A stretch of 64,000 nt of DNA, taken from NCBI RefSeq assembly GCF_003614885.1, contig NZ_QZMS01000007.1, forward strand, positions 1,178,001-1,242,000. Reading direction: 5' to 3'. The stretch is from Photobacterium salinisoli (GTDB taxonomy: Bacteria > Pseudomonadota > Gammaproteobacteria > Enterobacterales > Vibrionaceae). Both the position numbers and the translations under genes were made by a program. Below the pieces are notes generated by a model, which worked only from the letters and a program-made list of their open reading frames with translations, ran no database searches and was not told where the DNA came from. Positions 28,486 through 37,344 of the stretch are shown here, in pieces. Each line of letters opens with the position of its first letter. Position 1 is the first letter of the stretch.

Positions 28486-29676
28486 TTACCGTCTGTCGGC
28501 CAGGTATAAAATGGTCAAACCTAACAAACCAACAGCCGATGAAATAAATATTGTCATACTGATATCAAAGAAATAATTACCAAAGAAGTAAACAACAGAT
28601 GAAACGGAAGATGATATAAAGAATGAAATCGACAACAACGAACTACCAACACCCGGTCTTCCTTCAGCAAGCGATTGCAAAAATCCGATAGGGATACTAA
28701 TAAGACATGCCGCACCTAATGCAATCAAAGGAATTAACAGATAGACATGAACGATATTCTGAGTCACAGACAACAGCATGGTAGACAATGAGAATATGAC
28801 AGCCCCCATAATTATCACACTGGATGTTTTCTTTTTTTGCGCTGACTTAGACCAATAAAAAATAAAGAAAACCTCAAACACAGCAATACCGGCTTCAAAT
28901 ACACCAATATCTGAATACTCACCCTGGACCTGATTGACAATAATAAATGGAACAGTCGCATCTAAGGTAAACAGCATGTTAGTAACAAGCGAAACACTTA
29001 TCAGTTTTATAATGTTTGAAGCGTGGAATACTTTAGAAATAGGTTCGGAAGACAACATTGATTTATGGCTTTCGTTGACAAACTTTTCCTTAAAGTACAA
29101 GGTGAAGATCAAGCAGCACATAATGCCTGAAAACAGCCAGATAAAAATGAGCTGTTCTTTTTGAAGTGCCAACATCCCTATCATACCAAGGGTTAACACA
29201 TATCCCATCGAATAGGTCGAACGCAGTGCCGCGTTCTCATTGTGCGCATTATCTGCGCCATCCACATTGCGCTTAGCCGCTGCATAACCAAAAATTAAAG
29301 AGTTCAATACGCAAAATACTGGAAGAAGCAAGCAATTAGCTAAAAAGTACGTATACTCATTCGGCCATACGTAAAGTGCAATATTTCCAAACACACCACA
29401 AATGCTACAAATAATAATATACTTTACAAAACTTCCTTCTTTGTCTGACCTCATGCCAAAATAGATACTAAAAAAGGTGATAATTACTCCTGAAAGTAGA
29501 ATCACTAAACTATAATAAATTTCTTTCAGGCCAATGACATCGACACCAAAAATATTCTTATACGGATTCACAGCAGCATTTGCACTGGCAAACAACAGAA
29601 TGGCAAACACCTGTTTATTCATAAACAGAGAAACGGGCGACTCTGAGCGACCGAGCGATTTTAAAATATTGAACAT
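28486..29676 (-). CDS. MFS-type transporter
   Basis: A protein of about 396 residues with some twelve hydrophobic segments. A short charged loop FGMRSDKEGSF after the second span resembles the MFS signature GxxxDRxGRR. The ATG at 29676 is preferred; a GTG at 29700 would add eight residues. The gene is AT-richer than its surroundings and lies 36 bases upstream of the FAD enzyme on the same strand. Export of the cluster's product is an inference from position only. Confidence 0.8.
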   Translation of the reverse strand: MFNILKSLGRSESPVSLFMNKQVFAILLFASANAAVNPYKNIFGVDVIGLKEIYYSLVILLSGVIITFFSIYFGMRSDKEGSFVKYIIICSICGVFGNIALYVWPNEYTYFLANCLLLPVFCVLNSLIFGYAAAKRNVDGADNAHNENAALRSTYSMGYVLTLGMIGMLALQKEQLIFIWLFSGIMCCLIFTLYFKEKFVNESHKSMLSSEPISKVFHASNIIKLISVSLVTNMLFTLDATVPFIIVNQVQGEYSDIGVFEAGIAVFEVFFIFYWSKSAQKKKTSSVIIMGAVIFSLSTMLLSVTQNIVHVYLLIPLIALGAACLISIPIGFLQSLAEGRPGVGSSLLSISFFISSSVSSVVYFFGNYFFDISMTIFISSAVGLLGLTILYLADRR

Positions 29677-30308
29677 ATAAAGCCTTTGTGTCGCATGCAC
29701 TTATAAGAACATGGTCAATTAAGGTGTAACTCTTAAATCCTGACAATTAATCAATGAGTCAGTTGGCGGGGAGATTAAACACAGGAATATGTTTTTTATA
29801 TCAACAAAAGAACTTATCTCGAGTCACTTAATAATATTTAAAGAAACAAACCACAGTCAACATTTGAAACCGTGATCAAGAATAGATATCAAAAAATCAA
29901 GAAATAAAATATATCTCTTTATCTGAGCAGTAAAGACATCAAACTTTCCAAAAAAGGTTGAGTTTAAAAGGCAATTATCTGATTACCCATCAGATTTGTC
30001 TATTTTACACCAAAAATTACAGCGTTATTGAACCAGCCAACTAAAGATAGAGTTATCATTAATTTCCTGTGCAAAAAGTGATATCAGGACAGACACAAGA
30101 TGAAACGAGGAATTACCAGGACAGGCATAGCAGCGATACAGGGTGAGATAGCGGGACAGACACTTTATGAAATAGAACAAGACAGAGGAAGCATGACAAA
30201 TATTATTTAAAAATCAATAACTTAATGTTAATTGGCAGTGCGGCATGGTATTACGGGAGATCGAGGTCACGCCCTTTTTATACTTTGGCAAAACGCTCTG
30301 CCACTGGT
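29677..30308. other. AT-rich intergenic region with REP-like half sites
   Basis: No gene is seen in about 630 bases. Three same-orientation copies of the REP-like core lie at 30086-30096 (AGGACAGACAC), 30118-30128 (AGGACAGGCAT) and 30153-30163 (GGGACAGACAC). The rest is AT-rich and probably holds the promoter of the three-gene cluster. Confidence 0.6.
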
Positions 30309-30710
30309 TTAAAGCTTTTCAGTAAATTCACCACAAGCTTTGCATTGATAGCCATGCCGGCAAAAAAACAAGGGAAAGCCAAGTAAAAGGAAAACGACAA
30401 AAGCGGGTCGTTTCCCTTTTGTATAGGGCAGTAATTCATGACTTCCACAGTGCGGGCAGGCATCTGCTCCCCCGCTACAGATATGACTGTCCTCGACAGC
30501 TTGTGAAAAGTCACTGCTTAAAATATCACGAGCTTGCTCGGCATGTTGTTCAGCGACCATAAGGCGTACGCCACCCATCGCATTGGAGTACAACCACTGC
30601 ACATTCACTGTATGTTCGTCAGCCAGATGGCTCAGGATACCTGCAGCCTCAAGGCTGGCTTTCGCTATATGTGCTTCATGAGGAAACAAAAACCGAGCAA
30701 TGACAATCAT
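30309..30710 (-). CDS. DUF2007-domain protein with C-terminal zinc ribbon
   Basis: A 133-residue protein. The N-terminal half (IARFLFPHEAHIAKASLEAAGILSHLADEHTV...GGVRLMVAEQHAEQARDIL) is the DUF2007 domain, thought to have a PII-like fold. A CPHCGSHELLPY...CKACGEF pair forms a rubredoxin-like zinc ribbon, interrupted by one hydrophobic span (FVVFLLLGFPLFF). The function is unknown. GGAG precedes the ATG. Confidence 0.82.
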   Translation of the reverse strand: MIVIARFLFPHEAHIAKASLEAAGILSHLADEHTVNVQWLYSNAMGGVRLMVAEQHAEQARDILSSDFSQAVEDSHICSGGADACPHCGSHELLPYTKGKRPAFVVFLLLGFPLFFCRHGYQCKACGEFTEKL

Positions 30711-30792
30711 GTATTCTCCTGGTGTTTAAACAGACTGAGCGGTGCATGGCCGCACCGCCTTTCTACACTTCTACCTGCACGAATGACAGTTT

Positions 30793-31146
30793 CTAGCAAT
30801 CGACGATAGTTTCAAATCCGCCATAAATAAGACGCTTGCCATCAAACGGCATGGGATTCAGGTTCTGATCGCAGATAGGATCTTTCATGAACAGGGCCAT
30901 GCCATCATCTCGGGCCACTTTTGACGGCCAAATGATCCATGAAAACACCACTGTCTCACTGTCTTTACATTTTACCGCCATAGGAAAAGAGGTGATTTCG
31001 CCATCTGGTATATCATCACCCCAGGTTTCAACCACACGCTCGGCGCCGTATTTTTTAAAGACCTGTGCGGCTTCTGCAGCATGTTGTTGGTATTCCTCTC
31101 GTTTGTCTGTTGGCACAGCGCAAACAAAACCATCTACATAACTCAT
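30793..31146 (-). CDS. DUF1428-family protein
   Basis: A 117-residue protein with the DUF1428 pattern: MSYVDGFVCAVPTDKREEYQQHA at the start and DPICDQNLNPMPFDGKRLIYGGFETIV at the end. The family has a dimeric ferredoxin-like fold of unknown function. It is the last gene of the ECF42-associated group, 16 bases after a DGPF protein, and has a strong GGAG. Confidence 0.9.
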   Translation of the reverse strand: MSYVDGFVCAVPTDKREEYQQHAAEAAQVFKKYGAERVVETWGDDIPDGEITSFPMAVKCKDSETVVFSWIIWPSKVARDDGMALFMKDPICDQNLNPMPFDGKRLIYGGFETIVDC

Positions 31147-31162
31147 ACTCTTTCTCCTCTAC

Positions 31163-31561
31163 CTATGGTGCTTTACGCACGTCTGTGTCTTTATAACTCA
31201 CGTTATTTTCACCCTGCAACTCACGAACTGGGCGAATTTCTACGCTGCCGTAGCGTGCTGGCGGGATCTTACTGGCCATCTGAATCGCTTCGTTCAGGTC
31301 CCGGACATCTAACAGGTAGAAACCTGCAAGTTGTTCTTTGGTCTCAGCAAAAGGGCCATCCGTAATGTCCACCTTGCCATTTCGAACGCGTAACGTGGTT
31401 GCCGTCTGGATAGATAGCAGCGCCTCGCCTCCGATCATATAGTCACGCGACCGCAGGGATTCGCCGCAATCGATACACTCACGGTTGAGCGCATCCCACT
31501 CGTCTTGCGTGAGCGTCTTCATTACTGATTCATCGTAGTACACCAAAGCTACATATTTCAT
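31163..31561 (-). CDS. YciI/DGPF-domain protein
   Basis: A 132-residue DGPF (YCII-related) protein. The name-giving motif is seen in VDITDGPFAETKEQLAGFYLLDV, and the C-terminus GSVEIRPVREL is typical. DGPF proteins are the conserved partners of ECF42 sigma factors, and here the sigma gene lies two genes upstream on the same strand. The biochemical role is unknown. Confidence 0.92.
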   Translation of the reverse strand: MKYVALVYYDESVMKTLTQDEWDALNRECIDCGESLRSRDYMIGGEALLSIQTATTLRVRNGKVDITDGPFAETKEQLAGFYLLDVRDLNEAIQMASKIPPARYGSVEIRPVRELQGENNVSYKDTDVRKAP

Positions 31562-31596
31562 TGCCCTGATACTCCCTGTCTGATTTCAGAAGCCGG

Positions 31597-32448
31597 TTAC
31601 TGCTGGCTGTCGTCGCCTGGTAACATCACCATCCAGCCCATGCCAAATTTATCCGTTACCTGGCCATATAAAGGTGACCAGAAAGTTTTTTCTAGCGGCA
31701 TACGAACCGAACCACCGTCTGCCAGCGCATCAAATACACGACGTGCTTCCGCTTCGGAGTCAATCGATAATGCGAGATTAAACCCGGTAAACGGCCCTTC
31801 GTCACCGCAGCCGTCGGAGGCAAAAAGTTTCATACTTCCGATTGTGAATTCGCAGTGCATCACCTTGTTTTCAAAACCGGCAGGTAACATGCCCTCAGGT
31901 ACTGGATCCGGGCTTTCATTGAACCGAAATATCAAATTCACACTCGCGCCGAGGTGTTTCTGGTAATACTCTAATGCCTCATCGCAGCGACCTGAGAAAA
32001 ACAGATAACAGTTCGATTGCGCTTGCTGCATTGAAAGTGTTTGCCGTAACTGAGCTTCTTGTTCGCGAGCTGATCCGTCGCTGTCGATCTCAGCAAAATC
32101 GTCCATTTCATAAAAAGGACGAATTTCAATGTCGGACGCTTCTTCCATTGGATTCGGACATTTTTTTACCCACTCAACAGCTTCATCCATTGAGCTGACA
32201 TTCCAGACCCAATAGCCGGCCACAAGCTCGTTGGTTTCGGCAAATGGCCCTTTGGTCACAGTGCGTTCACTGCCATTAAAGCGCACACGAATACCTTCAC
32301 TGCTGGGTTTTAATCCATCACCCGATGCCATAATGCCGGCTTTGACCAGGGTTTCATTGAACTCGCCCATAGCCAATAGCAGTTCCTGACTTGGCATTTT
32401 TCCCGCTTCGGAACTTTCACTGGCTTTCACAATTACCATGACTTTCAT
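31597..32448 (-). CDS. Fusion of a DGPF/YciI domain and a PhnB-like VOC domain
   Basis: A 283-residue two-domain protein. Residues 1-115 are a DGPF domain (VTKGPFAETNELVAGYWVWNV, IEIRPFYEMDDF). Residues about 135-280 are a PhnB/glyoxalase-like VOC domain (YLFFSGRCDEALEYYQKHLGASVNLIFRFNESP, FASDGCGDEGPFTGFNLALSI, FWSPLYGQVTDKFGMGWMVML). Each domain is commonly found alone beside ECF42 sigma factors. The fusion suggests that they act together. It lies 35 bases upstream of the single-domain DGPF gene. Confidence 0.9.
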   Translation of the reverse strand: MKVMVIVKASESSEAGKMPSQELLLAMGEFNETLVKAGIMASGDGLKPSSEGIRVRFNGSERTVTKGPFAETNELVAGYWVWNVSSMDEAVEWVKKCPNPMEEASDIEIRPFYEMDDFAEIDSDGSAREQEAQLRQTLSMQQAQSNCYLFFSGRCDEALEYYQKHLGASVNLIFRFNESPDPVPEGMLPAGFENKVMHCEFTIGSMKLFASDGCGDEGPFTGFNLALSIDSEAEARRVFDALADGGSVRMPLEKTFWSPLYGQVTDKFGMGWMVMLPGDDSQQ

Positions 32449-32580
32449 TGTGCTTCTCCTGTCTGTGTATTCAGAGTGAATGAAGAGCGACTTATTTTTG
32501 CTCTCTACACAATAGTCGAGCGAACCTTTAGAAAATCGACAACAGGTGAAAAATTTTTTTATCTTTTGACAGGTAACTAT

Positions 32581-33858
32581 TTAAGGTGTTGTCAGCAATG
32601 CCAGCTTTCGTTTGAGAATACGTTGTTCCGGAGCTTGCTGAGTCAGGCTCAGAGCATGCTCTAAGGCTGAGACAGCTTCTTTAACCCGACCGGCCCGGGT
32701 CAGTAATTCGCCATAGGTCGCAAAGGTGAGGTGATAGGTTTGGAGGACTTTTTGTTCAAGCAGATTTTCAACGATCTCAATCCCTGCCAGCGGACCATCA
32801 CGCATCGCGACGGCGACAGCTCGATTAAGCTCAATAACTGGCGAGGGCGCCACGTGGAGCAGCAGGGAGTATAGCGACACTATCTGTGACCAATCGGTGC
32901 TGGCCATATCCGCCGCCTGAGCATGGACCGCCGCAATCGCGGCCTGCAATGTGTAATAGCCTATATTTCTGGTTTCCAACGCACTCTGTACTAAGGCAAT
33001 CCCCTCTTGTATCAGAGCGGCATCCCACAACCTGCGATCCTGATCTTCCAGCAAGACAATGTCACCTTGCTGATCCGTTCGGGCATCCCGGCGGGATTCA
33101 TTGAGCAGCATCAGCGCCAGCAGGCCAGACACTTCAGCATCGGGCAGCAAGGATCTGACTAAACGCGCCAGACGAATGGCTTCAGCCGTCAGCTCGGAAC
33201 GTGTGACATGCTCACCCGCCGATGCAGAGTAGCCCTCGTTATAGACCAGATAGATAACAGACAGTACAGATTCAATTCTGTCCGGCAGATCAGTTTCTGA
33301 GGGAATCTGGAAAGGAATGTTTGCTTCGCGGATTTTTGCCTTACCCCGTACAATACGCTGTGCCATGGTCGATGGCGATGTCAGAAAAGCGCTGGCAATT
33401 TCTTCAGTGGTCAAACCACACACTTCCCTCAGCGTTAACGCGACCTGCACTTTGGCATCTATGGCCGGATGGCAGCAGGTAAAGATCAATCGCAGCTGAT
33501 CATCTTCAATCACCTGATCATCGAATTCAGATAGGCTTTCAGTGCTATTACTGATAAACGATGTGTCATTGGGATCATCGTGTAGCTCTGAAACAATCTC
33601 AACTTGGCGCTTTTGCCGGCGCAGATGATCGATGGCTTTGAAGCGTCCGACAGAAACCAGCCAGGCGCTGGGGTTATCTGGAATCCCCTCTTTTGGCCAC
33701 TGAGTTAACGCTGTGCTGAAAGCATCATGCAGCGCCTCTTCCGCCAGGTTAAAATCACCCAGCAAACGAATTAAGCTCGCATACACTTTGCGGGCTTCAT
33801 TGCGATACAGATGATCAATTTTGCTTTGTACCACTTCGCTGGTTACAGGTGATTTCAT
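32581..33858 (-). CDS. ECF-type sigma factor with C-terminal TPR-like extension (ECF42 group)
   Basis: A 425-residue sigma factor, much longer than the usual 170-200 residues. Sigma-2 is seen as LIRLLGDFNLAEEALHDAFSTALTQWP...PSAWLVSVGRFKAIDHLRR. Sigma-4 is seen as TLREVCGLTTEEIASAFLTSPSTMAQRIVRGKAKIREA. The remaining 240 residues (from ESVLSVIYLVYNEGYSAS) are helical with TPR-like repeats, the mark of ECF42. No anti-sigma gene is adjacent, as is usual for this group; the extension is thought to control activity. Its likely targets are the DGPF, VOC and DUF1428 genes downstream. Confidence 0.92.
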   Translation of the reverse strand: MKSPVTSEVVQSKIDHLYRNEARKVYASLIRLLGDFNLAEEALHDAFSTALTQWPKEGIPDNPSAWLVSVGRFKAIDHLRRQKRQVEIVSELHDDPNDTSFISNSTESLSEFDDQVIEDDQLRLIFTCCHPAIDAKVQVALTLREVCGLTTEEIASAFLTSPSTMAQRIVRGKAKIREANIPFQIPSETDLPDRIESVLSVIYLVYNEGYSASAGEHVTRSELTAEAIRLARLVRSLLPDAEVSGLLALMLLNESRRDARTDQQGDIVLLEDQDRRLWDAALIQEGIALVQSALETRNIGYYTLQAAIAAVHAQAADMASTDWSQIVSLYSLLLHVAPSPVIELNRAVAVAMRDGPLAGIEIVENLLEQKVLQTYHLTFATYGELLTRAGRVKEAVSALEHALSLTQQAPEQRILKRKLALLTTP

Positions 33859-33914
33859 CCGTCTCTCCCGCGCTGGTCGGCTTTAACCAATACCAGGCTA
33901 GTGTTTACAACACT

Positions 33915-34607
33915 TCACGACATCGCCCATTCTACGGCTTTGGCTGCGTGAATGGTCGTCGTATCGTACAGCGGGATACCCGCATGTTCCTGAGAGATTA
34001 ACATGCCTATTTCAGTACACCCCAAGATAACGGCATCCACACCAGCCTGTTCTAACTCATTGACGATACGAATATATTCATCGCGAGAGACTGTATTAAT
34101 GTTACCCAGGCAAAGCTCGTGATAAATGATGTCGTGAACCTGCTTACGATCCTTTTCGCCGGGAACCACAACCTCAAGGCCATATTTTTCTGATAGACGA
34201 TCTTTATAGAAAGACTGCTCCATTGTAAATGCAGTGCCTAACAAGCCCACTTTTCTGATCCCGTCTTTGACAAGTTTTTCGCCTGTTGCATCAGCAATAT
34301 GCAGCAGAGGAATACTGATACTCTGTTCTATCTCCGGGGCAACTTTATGCATGGTATTTGTGCAAATCAGCACAAAATCAGCCCCTGCAGACTCCAGACT
34401 TTTTGCGGCATTAACCAGTATTTCAGCCGCACCTGCCCAGTTGCCACTGCGCTGTAATTTTTCAATCGGCGCAAAATCCACACTATGAAGAAGGATTTGA
34501 GCCGAGTGAAGGCCACCAAGCGTATTTTTTACACCCAGGTTAATTTCCCGGTAATACCCTATGGTGCTTTCCCAACTCATTCCGCCTATCAGTCCAATTT
34601 TTTTCAT
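33915..34607 (-). CDS. Aspartate/glutamate racemase-family protein (YgeA/RacX type)
   Basis: A two-domain cofactor-independent racemase of about 230 residues. The start MKKIGLIGGMSWEST and the catalytic cysteines in VLICTNTMHK and AVILGCTEIGML are the family pattern. The group includes broad-specificity amino-acid racemases and aspartate racemases. The ATG at 34619 is also possible. A REP-like hairpin follows immediately upstream of the gene. Confidence 0.88.
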   Translation of the reverse strand: MKKIGLIGGMSWESTIGYYREINLGVKNTLGGLHSAQILLHSVDFAPIEKLQRSGNWAGAAEILVNAAKSLESAGADFVLICTNTMHKVAPEIEQSISIPLLHIADATGEKLVKDGIRKVGLLGTAFTMEQSFYKDRLSEKYGLEVVVPGEKDRKQVHDIIYHELCLGNINTVSRDEYIRIVNELEQAGVDAVILGCTEIGMLISQEHAGIPLYDTTTIHAAKAVEWAMS

Positions 34608-34649
34608 TCGCTCTCTCATTACTCCCTGAAAACCGTCCTGAAAAATACC

Positions 34650-34699
34650 AGGACAGACACAAGAAAAGTATCACTAGCCCAGTTTAGCGTGTCTGTCCT
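34650..34699. repeat. REP-like palindromic element
   Basis: A perfect 11-bp inverted repeat, AGGACAGACAC (34650-34660) and GTGTCTGTCCT (34689-34699), spans 50 bases. The same core recurs at about nine places between 30.0 and 43.6 kb, around a REP-type transposase gene. Confidence 0.8.
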
Positions 34700-34720
34700 T
34701 GTAATCTATACCGTAAGCAA

Positions 34721-35254
34721 TCAGAACCGATAGCTCAACTCAATCATATGTAAATCAGCGCCCGTCGTATCAGACCCATTGACGCCGGCATCGGAATAAT
34801 GAAGATATCGGTAGCCTAATCCCAAATTGTTATACAGCGGAATACCCACTCCAAAAGTCAGGGCAAACTGGAAAGGCCCGCCAAAGTCCTGCCTCTTAAA
34901 ACGATACTGGCTGAAGAGGGCACCACCGGCTCCCAAATCGAGTGTAAACTGGCCGTCTTCACTGCCCAGGGTCAATTCAGGAATAACAGAGACAACAAAA
35001 GCACTTCTACCGGTAGCCTGTAAGATTCCGGTGCTCACCATCAATCGCGTGCCCGTCCCCCAACCTGAAGTGGAATAGTCCTGCCAGGGTAAACTGAAGT
35101 TCACCGCCAAGTCGTACACCTCAAACACCTCTGGTGCGTCATCGCCCAGTAATGTTTGCTCTGAAACACGCGCGCGAATACTGAAGCTGTGCCATTTCAT
35201 CTCGTCAGCGTAACTTAGTTCAGGAGAGAAAATGCTGAAAATAACGATCAGCAT
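34721..35254 (-). CDS. PagL-like lipid A deacylase / acyloxyacyl hydrolase-family outer-membrane protein, possibly altered 5' end
   Basis: A beta-barrel protein of about 177 residues. A hydrophobic stretch at 35254 (MLIVIFSIFSPELSYA, then DEMKWHSF) looks like a signal peptide but lacks its basic start. A TTG six codons upstream would add one Arg. The end LGLGYRYLHYSDAGVNGSD...LHMIELSYRF matches the PagL His-Ser region and a C-terminal Phe typical of barrels. Translation of the frame further upstream is antisense and improbable. A REP core lies only 55 bases upstream, so the promoter or leader may have been displaced. Confidence 0.7.
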   Translation of the reverse strand: MLIVIFSIFSPELSYADEMKWHSFSIRARVSEQTLLGDDAPEVFEVYDLAVNFSLPWQDYSTSGWGTGTRLMVSTGILQATGRSAFVVSVIPELTLGSEDGQFTLDLGAGGALFSQYRFKRQDFGGPFQFALTFGVGIPLYNNLGLGYRYLHYSDAGVNGSDTTGADLHMIELSYRF

Positions 35255-35308
35255 TCGACCGAATGGAGACAAACAGTTAGGCCAACCTGTCAAAGAAGAG
35301 GAAATACC

Positions 35309-35319
35309 AGGACAGACAC
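35309..35319 (+). repeat. REP-like half site upstream of the RAYT gene
   Basis: A single AGGACAGACAC core about 130 bases before the RAYT start. Confidence 0.65.
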
Positions 35320-35449
35320 GTGAAGAAAGAAAGGACTTCATCAGTTTCAATAGATTCCAACCCAGATCGCTACTTCGGAATTTGCCCCTTTTATCAATGA
35401 GCACAACAAAATACTGTGTATTTATCCAGCTCATTAATTGTGACTCCCA

Positions 35450-36406
35450 ATGACGACAGCACGCAGCCAACTTATCAGTATAGAAGCCACGCCCTACTAC
35501 CATTGCGTTTCCCGCTGTGTTCGCCGCTCCTTCCTTTGCGGTTACGATGAACTGACCCAGACCAGCTATGAACACCGGCGGGGATGGGTTGAGAAACGGT
35601 TGAAGCGGATTGCCAGTGTCTTCTGTGTGGATGTTTGCGCCTATGCCATTATGAACAACCACTACCATGTCGTTCTTCATATCAACAAACCAAAAGCTCA
35701 TCGCCTCTCGAACCATGACGTGATAGAGCGCTGGCTCACCTTACATCGCGCCCCGGTGCTGATTGAGCGTTTTTTAAAGTACGAAGCCTTATCCAAGGCC
35801 GAACATTCTACTTGCTTAACCATCATCCAAACCTGGCGCGAGCGGCTTTGTTCCATCAGCTGGTTTATGCGTCTGCTCAATCAATACATCGCCAGTAAAG
35901 CCAATCAGGAAGACGAGTGTACTGGCCACTTTTGGGAAGGCCGATTCAAAAGCCAGGCATTACTGGATGAAAAAGCCTTAGCCGCCGCCATGACGTATGT
36001 GGACTTAAACCCGATCCGAGCCGGTATCGCAAAGACACCGGAAACCTCCGCCTTCACTTCAGTGAAAGCACGCATTGAATCGCTTGAACAAAACAAAGCA
36101 ATCGCGCCCTGTCTTTTCCCCTTCGCCGGTAATCCGCGAAATCATATGCCGGAAGGACTGCCTTTTCGTCTGCTCGATTATCTAGAACTGGTTGACTGGA
36201 CAGGACGGCTAATCAGGGAAGGGAAACATCACCATATCCACTCGATTCAGTGCCCTATCCTCGAACGACTCGGCTTTGACACTGCTTGCTGGCTGAAGAT
36301 TTGCACCAAGATAGAAACAGGCACCCTTATTGGCGCAACCTCATCAATTCAAGCCGTTTTACCGAAATTGAATCGGCAACGGTGTATCGGCCTACGCATT
36401 CCATAA
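35450..36406 (+). CDS. REP-associated tyrosine transposase (RAYT, Y1_Tnp/HUH family)
   Basis: A 318-residue HUH single-strand transposase. The N-terminus IEATPYYHCVSRCVRRSFLCG is typical. The metal-binding HUH motif is in IMNNHYHVVLHIN at about residue 70. The catalytic Tyr lies in AAMTYVDLNPIRAG after GHFWEGRFKSQALLDE. The C-terminal 110 residues are an extension common in Vibrio and Shewanella copies. RAYT proteins act on palindromic REP sequences, and such repeats are found on both sides. The frame is intact, so the protein may be active. Confidence 0.9.
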   Translation: MTTARSQLISIEATPYYHCVSRCVRRSFLCGYDELTQTSYEHRRGWVEKRLKRIASVFCVDVCAYAIMNNHYHVVLHINKPKAHRLSNHDVIERWLTLHRAPVLIERFLKYEALSKAEHSTCLTIIQTWRERLCSISWFMRLLNQYIASKANQEDECTGHFWEGRFKSQALLDEKALAAAMTYVDLNPIRAGIAKTPETSAFTSVKARIESLEQNKAIAPCLFPFAGNPRNHMPEGLPFRLLDYLELVDWTGRLIREGKHHHIHSIQCPILERLGFDTACWLKICTKIETGTLIGATSSIQAVLPKLNRQRCIGLRIP

Positions 36407-36570
36407 TCATTCTCGATAAACAAATTTTCAGCAGTGATCCATTCGCAGGCTGCCGCACGTCTGAAAATCATACCAAATGCATAAAAGCTAACTATGCATT
36501 CCAACACGCCATAAATCAGTCTTAATAAAAAGCAGATAAAAGCGAATCGTTGAATCTAATACAGGCCTTT

Positions 36571-36599
36571 GTGACTCTGTCTTATGCGTGACTGTCCTT
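36571..36599 (+). repeat. Degenerate REP-like half sites downstream of RAYT
   Basis: Two imperfect copies of the GTGTCTGTCCT core in tandem (GTGACTCTGTC, then GTGACTGTCCT), in the opposite sense to the copy upstream of the transposase gene, so together they bracket it. Confidence 0.55.
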
Positions 36600-36606
36600 T
36601 TTATCT

Positions 36607-37077
36607 CTATACCTTCGCTAAAACGTGCTCAATAAACGTCGACTTCTTTTCACGGTACTCGTCGTGTGACAGACCCTCACACGATTTCTTTAACTCATTA
36701 TATTGAATCACTAAGTCCGGCGATGCTCGTAACCTGTCACGAAAATCCAAAAAGCACGTAAACTCTGAACCCATCGCTACCACCTGAAAAGCAACATCCT
36801 CACTTATTGACTCAAGCATACATAGTTCACTTGTTCTCAAAGTGTTTTGCTTTTCTTGAAACCCCAAAGTGAACAGAATGCGCACAGAAGCTTCCAGTTC
36901 TCGAGCATCAACGCCGATCAAAATATCAAGATCCCCTTTTGAAATAGCACCAGGGATAGATGAAGATCCGACGTGTTCCACTCTTGCTGTTGGTAACAGC
37001 CTTCTTACTTGGATCAGGTAATAATCAAACCGTTCATAACAGTATTTCTGATATTTATCGGGATTCAGAAATTTCAT
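36607..37077 (-). CDS. GrpB-family (UPF0157) nucleotidyltransferase-fold protein
   Basis: A 156-residue protein. The motif RVEHVGSSSIPGAISKGDLDILIGV carries the nucleotidyltransferase GS...DxD pattern, and the tail LSHDEYREKKSTFIEHVLAKV is usual for GrpB/UPF0157. The biochemical function is not established. AGAGG precedes the ATG. Repeat cores lie on both sides, but no clear attC is attached, so it may be an ordinary gene or a decayed cassette. Confidence 0.85.
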   Translation of the reverse strand: MKFLNPDKYQKYCYERFDYYLIQVRRLLPTARVEHVGSSSIPGAISKGDLDILIGVDARELEASVRILFTLGFQEKQNTLRTSELCMLESISEDVAFQVVAMGSEFTCFLDFRDRLRASPDLVIQYNELKKSCEGLSHDEYREKKSTFIEHVLAKV

Positions 37078-37118
37078 GTGCCCTCTTTATCATCAAATGC
37101 CTTAACCGCACGCATAAT

Positions 37119-37153
37119 GTGTCTGTCCTGATAATTATCAATATGTCTGTCCA
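37119..37153 (+). repeat. Two tandem REP-like half sites
   Basis: GTGTCTGTCCT at 37119-37129 is followed 24 bases later by the near copy ATGTCTGTCCA. Confidence 0.65.
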
Positions 37154-37344
37154 AGTAATTACATTCGTAGAATGAATGAATTCTTTTTTGATTACAGAAA
37201 TCAAAACATCAAATGTTTGCTAGCAGCCTTAAATAGCAAAGATGGGAATAAGAAAATTATCGAGGTGTTTATAAAGAGAGTTGATACAACACATAGAGCT
37301 AACAAGGCTCTATGTGTCGGATTATAAGCAGTAAGAAAGACGAC

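Noticed and set aside
35255..35716. N-terminal extension of the PagL-like frame
   Set aside because: It runs antisense through the REP region and into the RAYT gene start, and has no family resemblance. Only the part from about 35254 looks like protein.
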